37,306 nt of DNA from Lachnospiraceae bacterium (GCA_024690265.1 JAILCW010000079.1:1-37306), one strand, 5' to 3'. Shown: positions 27,379-37,059, numbered from the stretch's first letter. Program-made: numbers and translations. Notes: generated by a model not told the origin, from the letters alone.

Positions 27379-29490
27379 ATGAAAAAGCATATGGGCATAT
27401 GGATGCGAGTGCTTACCATCGTGTGTGGTGTACTCGTTAATGCTAGTTTGTCTTATTTGATATTTCGATATCAGATACCGATGTACTTCGATACCATTGG
27501 TACCATAGGTGTGGCTGCGTTGGCCGGCGTCTTCCCAGGGTTCTTGACCGCGATGCTGACTAATGTTTTTTGCGGTCTTTTTAACCCGATGTCGATATAC
27601 TATTCTACTATAAATATTCTAATTGCCGCTGTGACGGCTTGTTTTGTGAGTTTCCATTTATTTGATAAGAAGAGAAATGTGCTCTGGTTTATTCTGATTC
27701 TGTCATTGCTTGGTGGCGGATTGGGGGGCTTGTTGCAGATTATGTTGCTGGGGCAGCCACAGTATTCTGAGATTACTTTGGCTTCAGAGTATATCGTCAC
27801 TAATATGAGCCTTAATTATTATTTGGCATTTCTGCTGGTTAACATCTGCTTGAATATCATTGATAAAGGTATTTCCGTAGGTATAGTTTTGGTCATTCTA
27901 CACTTGTTGCCGGAGAAGCTGAAGCAACGGTTATGGACGAGTGGGTGGAAACAGCGTCCGCTGACGGAAGAGGAGATTAAAAGGTTCCGGCATAAAAAGT
28001 ATAAGACAGCAAGCCTGCAGCATCGTGTGACTCGGATGTTGATATTCGCATCTTTGTCTATGACCATTATTATGGGCTTTATCAGCATGCGTTTGTACTT
28101 TAATAATACCAAGCAAGAGTATACCCAGAGTGCCCAAGGCGCTGCCAAAATTGCGGCATCCATCATTGATGCAGACATGATGGACGCCTATGTGAAGAAG
28201 GGGCATGATGCGCCGGGATACGACGAGACCGAAAAGGAATTATATAGAATCCGTGACAATTCTTTTGGTGTGCAGTTCCTTTATGCCATTGTGATTGATG
28301 AGGAAGGGTGCCATATGGCGTTTGATTGTGCCACCGAGGATGTGCCGGCCAATAAACCGGGGACGTTTGTTCCATTTGAGGAAGCCTTCGAACCATATGT
28401 GGACGATTTGTTGGCTGGACGGGAGATTCGTCCCATTGAATCCGATGATATCTCCGGATGGGTGCTTACGGTGTATGAGCCAATCAAAAATGCCGCGGGA
28501 ATTACCACCGGGTATGTTGGTGTCGATGTGTCCATGTCGTTCTTATCCGATTACGTAAGAGAGTATGCGTTAAAGGCCACATTAATCTTCTCCGGATTCC
28601 TTTTGTTGATATTATCTTATGGTCTATGGGCTGCACGTTACTACTTGATTCATCCAATCAATAGTATGGCCGGCATTACCAAGGGCTTCATGGAGGACCC
28701 GGACAATCAGGTGGTGTTGCAAGAGAATGTAAAAATCTTAAAGGCGTTGGATATTCAAACCGGCGACGAGATTCAAAACCTGTATCGTTCCTTGTGTAAG
28801 ATGATGGAATCTGCTGTAAACAAAATGAGCGATATTCGTCATCAAGGGAAACGTATCAACCAGATGCAGGCAGGACTGATTATTACCATGGCAGACATGG
28901 TAGAGTCTAGGGATTCGGATACCGGCTATCATATCCAGAAGACCGCGGATTATGTCAAGATTATTCTGCAGGGATTGCAGAAAAAAGGATATTACAAAGA
29001 GAAGATGACCCCAAAGTACATGGAAGATGTACAGATGTCGGCGCCGCTTCATGACATCGGAAAAATTAACATTCCCGATGCGGTATTGAACAAGCCGGGC
29101 AAGCTGACGGATGAGGAGTATGAGATTATGAAGCGCCATACCACCGAAGGCAAGAAGCTGATGGAGAAGGCGATTAGTACAGTACAAGGAGAGAGTTACT
29201 TAAAAGAAGCAAGAAATATGGCGGCATATCACCACGAGAAGTGGGATGGTTCGGGTTATCCGGAAGGACTAAAGGGGCCGGTAATTCCATTGTCAGCCAG
29301 AATAATGGCGGTTGCGGATGTGTTTGATGCCTTAACCGCACGGCGAGTATATAAGGAGCCAATGCCTTTTGATAAGGCAATGAGTATTATTGAGGAAGGC
29401 GCAGGAACACACTTTGATCCGAAGTGTGTGGAGGTCTTCTTAGAAGCAGAGCAAGAAGTTCGAAGAGTACAGAGGAAATATCAAGACTAG
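27379..29490 (+). CDS. Membrane HD-GYP domain protein (putative c-di-GMP phosphodiesterase) with ECF-S-like TM domain and Cache-like extracytoplasmic sensor
   Basis: HDIGKINIPDAVLNKPGKLTDEEYEIMKRHT, YHHEKWDGSGYPEGLKGPVIPLSARIMAVADVFDALTARRVYKEPM; N-terminal IPMYFDTIGTIGVAALAGVFPGFLTAMLTNV resembles ECF S components. Confidence 0.85.
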   Translation: MKKHMGIWMRVLTIVCGVLVNASLSYLIFRYQIPMYFDTIGTIGVAALAGVFPGFLTAMLTNVFCGLFNPMSIYYSTINILIAAVTACFVSFHLFDKKRNVLWFILILSLLGGGLGGLLQIMLLGQPQYSEITLASEYIVTNMSLNYYLAFLLVNICLNIIDKGISVGIVLVILHLLPEKLKQRLWTSGWKQRPLTEEEIKRFRHKKYKTASLQHRVTRMLIFASLSMTIIMGFISMRLYFNNTKQEYTQSAQGAAKIAASIIDADMMDAYVKKGHDAPGYDETEKELYRIRDNSFGVQFLYAIVIDEEGCHMAFDCATEDVPANKPGTFVPFEEAFEPYVDDLLAGREIRPIESDDISGWVLTVYEPIKNAAGITTGYVGVDVSMSFLSDYVREYALKATLIFSGFLLLILSYGLWAARYYLIHPINSMAGITKGFMEDPDNQVVLQENVKILKALDIQTGDEIQNLYRSLCKMMESAVNKMSDIRHQGKRINQMQAGLIITMADMVESRDSDTGYHIQKTADYVKIILQGLQKKGYYKEKMTPKYMEDVQMSAPLHDIGKINIPDAVLNKPGKLTDEEYEIMKRHTTEGKKLMEKAISTVQGESYLKEARNMAAYHHEKWDGSGYPEGLKGPVIPLSARIMAVADVFDALTARRVYKEPMPFDKAMSIIEEGAGTHFDPKCVEVFLEAEQEVRRVQRKYQD

Positions 29491-29514
29491 AATAAGTGTG
29501 GAGGCTTTTTCCAT

Positions 29515-32500
29515 ATGAGAAGCAAATGGATTTCTAACGTGATACTTTCGATCTCAATAATTGCATGCATGTTATCTCCGATGGTGGCGTATGCAACAGA
29601 GGAGAACACAGACGATTTGCAGGCGGAAGTGTCGGGGGACGCTAGAGCGAATGCAAACAAGGGCGGTGGATATGCGGTCAGTGGTCAGTTGGCAGAGATC
29701 GGATATTCCATGCAGATATACGATGAAAGCAATGGTCTTCCTACGTCTGACGCGAATTGTGTCCTGTCAGATAGTAAGGGTTATATGTGGATTGGTGGAT
29801 ATGCCGGCATCTTTCGATACGATGGCATATCCTTTGAACGACTGCCTTCTACCGAAGGTCTGACTAGTGGCAGAAGTCTGTTTGAAGACAGTAAGGGGAG
29901 AATCTGGGTCGGAACTAATGATAATGGTATTGTGGTCATTGATGGTGACAAGCAGACCCATATCACATACAAGGATGGCCTGAAGTCATCCACCATTCGT
30001 ACCTTTGTGGAGGATGATGCGGGAAGAATATTTGCGGGAACCTCTATGGGAGTTTGCCTCATTTCTGATGATTATCAGATTACAAACTTTACGGATGCTA
30101 CCTTAAAGGATGCCTATGTCCTTCATATGGTAAAGGCAAATAATGGGTATATTCTGGGCGTTACCAAGAATGGCGTGTTATTCCGAATCAAAGATGGCTG
30201 GTACGAATCCTGTATTGCCGGTGATAACCTGGGAATTGGTGCTATCACTGCGGTTTGTCCGGACCCAGAGAATCCGGAGTTTATGTACCTCGGTAATGAC
30301 GAGGGCAAAGTATATTACGGGGAATACGGGGATTATCAAACTAAGATGAAGGAGATTGACGTATCTCCTGCCATTAGCGTAAATTGGATGACCTATGCTT
30401 GCGGGCGCATATGGGTGGTGTCCGATGATACTGTGGGATATTTGGATGACCAAAAGGAGTACGTAAATCTTTCCAATCTTCCGCTTACCAGTGGAATTGA
30501 AATGTTGGTGGAGGATTATCAGGGGAATCTGTGGATGGCATCCAGCCGACAGGGCGTTGCCAAAGTAGTAGCCAATAACTTCCATTTTCTTTCAGAGCAG
30601 GCAGGCTTGGAAGAGCAAGTTGTAAATACAACATGCCTGTATAATGGAAAACTCTATATTGGTACGGATCATGGTCTTCAGATCATCGATGAAAACCAGC
30701 AAGGATATACGGATGAGTTGACGGAGTATTTGGCTGAAACCCGTATTCGATGCATCCGAAGAGATGGTGCGGGAAATCTGTGGATTGCATGCTACAACAA
30801 CGGAAAAGGTTTAACGAGATATTCGTCGGACGGTAGTATCTATAGCTTTACAGAAGAGAATGGTTTTATAACCAATTCTGTACGTTGCGTATATCCTATG
30901 TCAGATGGTTCTGTTATTGTAGGCACCAATAATGGTGCAGCAGTCATTAAGGGGGATCAGGTGATTCGGACCTATGGTCGTAGAGAGGGTATGGCGAACC
31001 TGGTTTGTCTTAGCGTAGAAGAAGGTCCGAATGGGGATATCATCATTGGAACCGATGGTGGTGGAATGTATGTAGCCAGCGGAAATGAATTCCGCCATTA
31101 TGGACGAGGAGATGGTATGACCTCAGACGTATTGATGCGTAGTTATTGGGATGAGACCCGAGGCATCTATTGGCTGGTTACATCTAACTCACTGCAATAT
31201 CTCAAAGATGGGTTGGTGTACGAGATTAAGACCTTCCCTTATGCAGATATTTTTGATGTATGTTTTGATAATCACGACAATTTGTGGGTGATTTCCGCTT
31301 ATGGATTGATTTGCCTCAAGGCAGATGATGTTTTGAATAAATCCGATTATAGCTACCAGGTCTATGACGGACGGTGTGGTTTGACGTCTGAGGCTACGGC
31401 CAATTCCTACATTGAAAAAGATGATGAAGGAAACATTTATCTGGCAGAACGATTGGGCGTTGATAAGGTTAATATTAATAATTTCTTCCAGCAGAATAAT
31501 GAGATTCGAATTGGGTTAAAGAACATTACCTGCAGTACCGGAGAAATCGTACCCCGCGAAGATGGGGTATACGAGATTCCATCGGATGCCGGTCGTATCC
31601 AGATTCATGCAAGTGTACTGAATTATTCTCTGTCGAACCCGACGATTCATATTTTCCTTGAAGGGGATGAAGAATCCGGCATCGAGGTAAATCAGAGAAA
31701 CATTACGGCTTTGGAGTACACCAACTTGCCTTATGGCAATTATACGTTGCATGTACAGATCGTAGATGAGGCAACTCGGGAAGTTTATAAGGATTCAACC
31801 TTTGCCATTGATAAGCGTCCGCGTGTTATGGAGTTATTTGTGGTAAAGCTGCTGCTGTTAGCACTGTTGGCTTTGGTGGGCGGCTTAATTGTATGGCGTA
31901 TTATGAGTGGAACGGTTATCCGTCGTCAATACAGGGAAATTGCGGCTGCAAAGGAAGAAGCAGATCGTGCAAATAGTGCCAAGTCTCGATTCCTGGCGAA
32001 TATGTCCCATGAGATTCGAACACCAATTAACACCATTCTCGGAATGAATGAGATGATATTACGAGAGGATCCAACGGGAGTGCCTAAGCCATATTTCCTT
32101 GCCATGATGAATTACTCCATCGATATTCGACAGGCATCAGAAGCCTTGCTTGGATTGATTAACGATATCTTGGATTTGTCCAAAATCGAATCCGGCAAGA
32201 TGCACCTTGTAGAGCAGGAGTATGATCCGGCAGAACAGATTCGCGGCATGATTAAGATGATTCGGGTGCGTAGCGACCAGAAGGATTTGAACTTTGACGT
32301 GGATGTAGACGAGAATCTTCCTCGCCGATTGTACGGTGATAGTGGCAAGATTAAGCAGGTGGTGCTGAATCTGTTGACCAACGCAGTAAAGTACACCAAG
32401 GAAGGTGGATTCACCTTGACGGTGAAAGTGTTGGAGAAGAGTCAGGAACGTTGCCGTGTGCTGTTTTCGGTGAAGGATACCGGAATCGGCGTTCGTCCGG

Positions 32501-33783
32501 AGGATATGGACAAATTGTTCTCTGCCTTTGAGCGACTGGATGAGAATAAAAACAGCGGCATTCAGGGAACCGGTTTGGGATTGGATATTTCCCGTCAGTT
32601 CGCGGAATTAATGAACGGCAAATTGACTTGCGATAGTGTCTATGGCGAAGGTTCAGACTTTCAGTTTGTTATAGAGCAAAAGATTATAGATGCGGCTCCA
32701 ATTGGTGTGTTCGATGAAGATGAGGAGCCGATGGCCAAGGGACCATACGTTCCAAAGTTTGTAGCACCGGATGCAGCTGTATTGGTGGTAGATGATAATC
32801 CGATGAATCTGACGGTTATCAAGAATCTTTTGGCTGCAACCAAAGTATTTGTTTCTACTGCAACCTCCGGGGAAGAGTGCTTGAATAAACTAAAGGAAGG
32901 TAGCTTTGATGTGATTCTGTTAGATCACATGATGCCGGGAATGGATGGAATAGAAACCTTAGAAAAGATTCGAGAACGATATAAAGATTTACCGGTTTAT
33001 GCCCTTACTGCAAATCTTGAATCGGATGGAGGAGAATTCTATAAGTCCAAAGGTTTTAATGGATACTTGTCCAAGCCGATTGATTCGGAGACCTTGGAGC
33101 TTACAATTCTTAAGCATCTTCCGGAGGAGAGTGTTATGATTCCGCAGGATGTTTCGGCTGGGAAGTCTATGGAATTGCCGCCGGAATACGATTGGGTACG
33201 GGCAATTGAGGGTATTGATCCAGAAGAAGGAATCAAAAACAGCGGTGGAGTAGATACCTATATTTACAGCTTGGGATTGTTCCACGATACTATCGAATCA
33301 AATGCTGCGGTGATTGAAAAGGCATGGAAAGATGGAGATATCAAGCTGTTTACCACCAAGGTACATGCACTTAAGAGTTCAGCGCGTATTATTGGTGAGA
33401 TTAACTTGTCGAAGTTGTCGTTGGAATTAGAGGAAGCTGGTAAGAAGGGGGATAAAGCTTTCATCGATGCGAATGCGCAGAATCTGTTGGATTTGTATCG
33501 ATCATATTTGGAGATATTTAAAAGAATTGCAGGCTCTAAGGAAGTGGAGCAACTGGGTGTAGAACGTCATGCAATTCCGAAAGAAGCTCTGGAAGATGCG
33601 GTTGTTGCACTGAAAGAATTAGTTCCGGCCATGGATTATGATGGCGTAGAGATGGTGTTGCAGGAAACCCAAAATTATCGGTTAGAAAAGGAAGATGCCG
33701 AGTGGTTCAGTGAGATGGAAAAGGCTTTACGCGTTATCGATTGGGATCACATGGAAGAACTGTTAGGAGCTAGAAAGAAATGA
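29515..33783 (+). CDS. Hybrid sensor histidine kinase: signal peptide, Reg_prop beta-propeller plus Y_Y_Y-like sensor, TM, HisKA-HATPase, REC, Hpt, conserved C-terminal tail
   Basis: Repeats such as DSKGYMWIGGYAGIFRYDG and DSKGRIWVGTNDNGIVVIDG; FLANMSHEIRTPINTILGM; GTGLGLDISRQF; AVLVVDDNPMNLTVIKNLL...DVILLDHMMPGMDG; VHALKSSARIIG. Confidence 0.92.
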   Translation: MRSKWISNVILSISIIACMLSPMVAYATEENTDDLQAEVSGDARANANKGGGYAVSGQLAEIGYSMQIYDESNGLPTSDANCVLSDSKGYMWIGGYAGIFRYDGISFERLPSTEGLTSGRSLFEDSKGRIWVGTNDNGIVVIDGDKQTHITYKDGLKSSTIRTFVEDDAGRIFAGTSMGVCLISDDYQITNFTDATLKDAYVLHMVKANNGYILGVTKNGVLFRIKDGWYESCIAGDNLGIGAITAVCPDPENPEFMYLGNDEGKVYYGEYGDYQTKMKEIDVSPAISVNWMTYACGRIWVVSDDTVGYLDDQKEYVNLSNLPLTSGIEMLVEDYQGNLWMASSRQGVAKVVANNFHFLSEQAGLEEQVVNTTCLYNGKLYIGTDHGLQIIDENQQGYTDELTEYLAETRIRCIRRDGAGNLWIACYNNGKGLTRYSSDGSIYSFTEENGFITNSVRCVYPMSDGSVIVGTNNGAAVIKGDQVIRTYGRREGMANLVCLSVEEGPNGDIIIGTDGGGMYVASGNEFRHYGRGDGMTSDVLMRSYWDETRGIYWLVTSNSLQYLKDGLVYEIKTFPYADIFDVCFDNHDNLWVISAYGLICLKADDVLNKSDYSYQVYDGRCGLTSEATANSYIEKDDEGNIYLAERLGVDKVNINNFFQQNNEIRIGLKNITCSTGEIVPREDGVYEIPSDAGRIQIHASVLNYSLSNPTIHIFLEGDEESGIEVNQRNITALEYTNLPYGNYTLHVQIVDEATREVYKDSTFAIDKRPRVMELFVVKLLLLALLALVGGLIVWRIMSGTVIRRQYREIAAAKEEADRANSAKSRFLANMSHEIRTPINTILGMNEMILREDPTGVPKPYFLAMMNYSIDIRQASEALLGLINDILDLSKIESGKMHLVEQEYDPAEQIRGMIKMIRVRSDQKDLNFDVDVDENLPRRLYGDSGKIKQVVLNLLTNAVKYTKEGGFTLTVKVLEKSQERCRVLFSVKDTGIGVRPEDMDKLFSAFERLDENKNSGIQGTGLGLDISRQFAELMNGKLTCDSVYGEGSDFQFVIEQKIIDAAPIGVFDEDEEPMAKGPYVPKFVAPDAAVLVVDDNPMNLTVIKNLLAATKVFVSTATSGEECLNKLKEGSFDVILLDHMMPGMDGIETLEKIRERYKDLPVYALTANLESDGGEFYKSKGFNGYLSKPIDSETLELTILKHLPEESVMIPQDVSAGKSMELPPEYDWVRAIEGIDPEEGIKNSGGVDTYIYSLGLFHDTIESNAAVIEKAWKDGDIKLFTTKVHALKSSARIIGEINLSKLSLELEEAGKKGDKAFIDANAQNLLDLYRSYLEIFKRIAGSKEVEQLGVERHAIPKEALEDAVVALKELVPAMDYDGVEMVLQETQNYRLEKEDAEWFSEMEKALRVIDWDHMEELLGARKK

Positions 33784-36287
33784 TGGAATTCTTGAGACAT
33801 TTTCAATTGAGCGTGGAATTGTTCCTTGCTGGTGGAAGTGGAGTCCTGATATTACTGACATTTTTTACCGAAACTATGTCAAAGGGAAGAAAACGGGCAA
33901 TGATTCTGCTGGAATTAGCGGGAATGCTACTGCTGATTTTTGACCGCTTAGCTTACTTGTACCATGGTGCTCCGGGGGAGGAAGGGTATTGGCTGGTACG
34001 CATTTGCAATTTCTTCACTTTCTTCTTTACGTTGACGGTGGTACATGCGTTCAATCTTTATCTAATGGATTTGTATCGGACGCCGGATAAGCTTGGCAGA
34101 ATACCCAAAGCGCTGTTGGCGAATGAAGTAATGTATTTCTGCGGCTTTACGATGTTGACGATTTCTCAGTTTACCGGATGGTATTACACATTTAATGCGC
34201 AAAATGAGTATCAGCGGGGACCTCTATTCTTGCTATGTTATTTATTCCCGGTCCTTATGACCGTCAGTGAGATTGTGGTGATGCTGATTTATCGGGACTG
34301 CCTCACCAGGCAGGAATTCATACCGGCATTTTTGTTTGGTTCCATTCCGCTTTTGGCTTCGATATTGCAGATATTCCTGTACGGATTATCGCTAACCAAC
34401 ATTGCGTTACAGGGCATGGTTGTGCTTTTGTATTTCTTCGAAATCAAGAATCTGAATGCGTTGGATGAAAAGCGACGTAAGGCAGAGGAAGCAAACACAG
34501 CCAAGTCCCGATTCCTGATTAACATCTCTCATGAGTTGCGTACGCCGATTAATACCATTATGGGTATGGATGAGATGATTCTTCGTGCTGATGCATCGGA
34601 AGTGCCACAGGATTATCATCAGGAGGTGACGAGGTATGCAAAGGATATTGCTGTTGCTTCGGATACCCTGTTGTCACTGGTAAATGATATCTTGGATATT
34701 TCTCAAATCGAATCCGGAAATATGTATCTGGGTGAGAAAGAGTATAACTTGAAGGAACTGCTACAGGAGTTGTCCTCGCTTACAAGAGCCAAATGCCAGG
34801 ACAAGGATTTGGGATTTGGAATTCATGTCGATGGAAAACTCCCGGAGGTTTTGTTTGGAGATTCCGATAAGATACATCGCATCGTGCAGACATTTCTGAA
34901 TAATAGTATCAAGTATACGGAAGAAGGTCAGATTGATTTCTATGTAACAATGGAGCAGCGTAAGCAGGATGAGGTGACCATTAAATTTGCTGTAGAAGAT
35001 ACCGGAGTTGGCCTAAAACAGGAGACTATCAATCAGATGTTTGCCGCCTTTGAGGATTTGGATCATGCCCATACTTCCAACCTGGCGGGGACCGGCCTGG
35101 GGCTGGATATTGCAAAACACTTTTCGGATATGATGGGCGGTAAAATTGGATGTACCAGTAATTATGGCCGAGGAAGTGTCTTTAGCTTTGTTGTGACTCA
35201 GCGCGCGGTTGATTCTGTAGAAATTGGAGATTTTACAGAGCAAGAGTCAGAAATCTCTACCGGAGCCTATGTTCCGCGATTCATCGCACCGGATATCAGT
35301 ATCCTGGCAGTGGATGATAATGCCATGAACCTGGCAGTCATTCAGGGATTGCTGGCGGCAACCAAGATGTATGTGGTTACTTCAGAATCCGGCGAGGATT
35401 GCCTGGAAAAGATGGAGGAGGGCCACTATGATTTGGTGCTCCTAGATCATATGATGCCGGGAATGGATGGTTTGGAAACTGTGGCAAAGATTCGGGAGCA
35501 TGGATGGAAGGTTCCGGTTATTGCACTGACGGCCAACTATATTTCCAATGGTGATGACTATTATACATCCAGAGGCTTTGATGGCTATCTGCCGAAGCCG
35601 GTGGATGGCGAGACATTAGAAAAAGTCATCCGCCAATTTTTGCCGGATGAAGTGGTTATGGATGCGGATGAAGCGGAACTTTCGCCGGAGGCTGCCTTGG
35701 GAGAGGAATATGGATGGTTGTACGACGTGGATGGAATCTCGGTAGAGGATGGTATGCGATATTCTGGTGGAGCGTCAGGTTTTGTTACATCCATTCAGTT
35801 ATTCTATGACACCATTAAAGAGCATGCGGCGGTGATTCAGAAAGCCTATGACGAAGGCGATTTGAAGTTCTTTACAGTAAAGGTTCATGCACTAAAAAGT
35901 TCGGCTCGTATCATTGGAGCGGCTGAATTATCAGAACAGGCGAAGCTGTTGGAAGATGCCGGCAAGAAGGGTGATTTGGAGTACATTGGAGCCCATGCCA
36001 AAGAAATGTTGGATCTGTATTTGTCTTACGAAGAAAAGCTACATCAATTGGTCAAAGAAGAATCTGACGAAGGAAAGGAGTTGATTCCAAGTACAGAGTT
36101 AGAGGATGCCTATGGCGCGCTGAAAGAGTTGGCGGCGCAGATGGACTATGATGCAATAGAGATGGTGCTTGGAACCGTTAAGGAATACCGGCTTCCGAAA
36201 GAAGATGCCGCATTATTCCGAGAGTTGGAAAAGGCATGGAAAACTTTTGATTGGGATCGAATGGAAGAAATATTACAGGAGAAGTAA
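33780..36287 (+). CDS. Hybrid sensor histidine kinase: ~7TM N-terminus, HisKA-HATPase, REC, Hpt, conserved C-terminal tail
   Basis: FLINISHELRTPINTIMGMDEMI; GTGLGLDIAKHFSDMMGGKIG; ILAVDDNAMNLAVIQGLLAATK...DLVLLDHMMPGMDG; VHALKSSARIIGAAELS. ATGA overlap with the upstream kinase. Confidence 0.92.
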   Translation: MMEFLRHFQLSVELFLAGGSGVLILLTFFTETMSKGRKRAMILLELAGMLLLIFDRLAYLYHGAPGEEGYWLVRICNFFTFFFTLTVVHAFNLYLMDLYRTPDKLGRIPKALLANEVMYFCGFTMLTISQFTGWYYTFNAQNEYQRGPLFLLCYLFPVLMTVSEIVVMLIYRDCLTRQEFIPAFLFGSIPLLASILQIFLYGLSLTNIALQGMVVLLYFFEIKNLNALDEKRRKAEEANTAKSRFLINISHELRTPINTIMGMDEMILRADASEVPQDYHQEVTRYAKDIAVASDTLLSLVNDILDISQIESGNMYLGEKEYNLKELLQELSSLTRAKCQDKDLGFGIHVDGKLPEVLFGDSDKIHRIVQTFLNNSIKYTEEGQIDFYVTMEQRKQDEVTIKFAVEDTGVGLKQETINQMFAAFEDLDHAHTSNLAGTGLGLDIAKHFSDMMGGKIGCTSNYGRGSVFSFVVTQRAVDSVEIGDFTEQESEISTGAYVPRFIAPDISILAVDDNAMNLAVIQGLLAATKMYVVTSESGEDCLEKMEEGHYDLVLLDHMMPGMDGLETVAKIREHGWKVPVIALTANYISNGDDYYTSRGFDGYLPKPVDGETLEKVIRQFLPDEVVMDADEAELSPEAALGEEYGWLYDVDGISVEDGMRYSGGASGFVTSIQLFYDTIKEHAAVIQKAYDEGDLKFFTVKVHALKSSARIIGAAELSEQAKLLEDAGKKGDLEYIGAHAKEMLDLYLSYEEKLHQLVKEESDEGKELIPSTELEDAYGALKELAAQMDYDAIEMVLGTVKEYRLPKEDAALFRELEKAWKTFDWDRMEEILQEK

Positions 36288-37055
36288 ATGGGTACGACAG
36301 AAAATGGAATCATGATACTTGGGGAAAAGGAAACGTTCATTATTCGTGTTCTGCTTAACAAACTGGCAGATGCAGGAATCGACGCGTACTTTGTGCCCTT
36401 GGATGTGGAGCAGATTAATGTGTTTTGGAAGACGACATCGTTGGTGACGTTTTACATGGAAGGCGAAGAAGAACTTCCCAAGGATGTTCGGGCGTATCTG
36501 GCAGATCACATGTGTGACGACGACAAGCAGTTAATGCTGATTGGAGAGCCGCGAGGGACAGAAAAAGTTAAGGAACAGTTGCCGGGTGAGTTGATTTATA
36601 AAGTGTTGCCGCGCCCATTGGACTATGAGGAATACATCTACAATGTGAACCAGTATCAAAAGAAAATGGGTACCGGAGAATTAAAAAAGAGTATTCTGAT
36701 TATCGATGATGATCCGAACTACATGAGTTTGGTGCGGGAGTGGTTGCATGATAGTTACAAAGTATCTATGGCAACTTCCGGTATGCGAGGTATCAAATGG
36801 TTGGGCAGCAACAGGGCAGATTTAATTCTTCTTGATTATGAAATGCCGGTAACAGATGGTCCTCAGGTGTTGGAAATGTTACGTGCAGACGAAGATACCA
36901 AAGATATTCCGGTAATTTTTCTGACGGGTAAGGATGATAAAGAAAGCGTTATGGCGGTTGTGTCCTTGAAGCCGGAAGGATATTTCCTAAAGACGATTGG
37001 TAAAGAAGATTTGTTGAACAAGTTAAAAGTATTCTTTTTATTCAAAGAAGAATAA
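36288..37055 (+). CDS. Two-receiver protein without output domain: N-terminal pseudo-REC, C-terminal canonical REC
   Basis: C-terminal ILIIDDDPNYMSLVREWL...DLILLDYEMPVTDGPQVLEML...VIFLTGKDDKESV; N-terminal half has REC-like length and a KVLPRPLD end but lacks the acidic pair and phospho-Asp. ATG immediately follows the upstream TAA. Confidence 0.85.
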   Translation: MGTTENGIMILGEKETFIIRVLLNKLADAGIDAYFVPLDVEQINVFWKTTSLVTFYMEGEEELPKDVRAYLADHMCDDDKQLMLIGEPRGTEKVKEQLPGELIYKVLPRPLDYEEYIYNVNQYQKKMGTGELKKSILIIDDDPNYMSLVREWLHDSYKVSMATSGMRGIKWLGSNRADLILLDYEMPVTDGPQVLEMLRADEDTKDIPVIFLTGKDDKESVMAVVSLKPEGYFLKTIGKEDLLNKLKVFFLFKEE

Positions 37056-37059
37056 AAGG

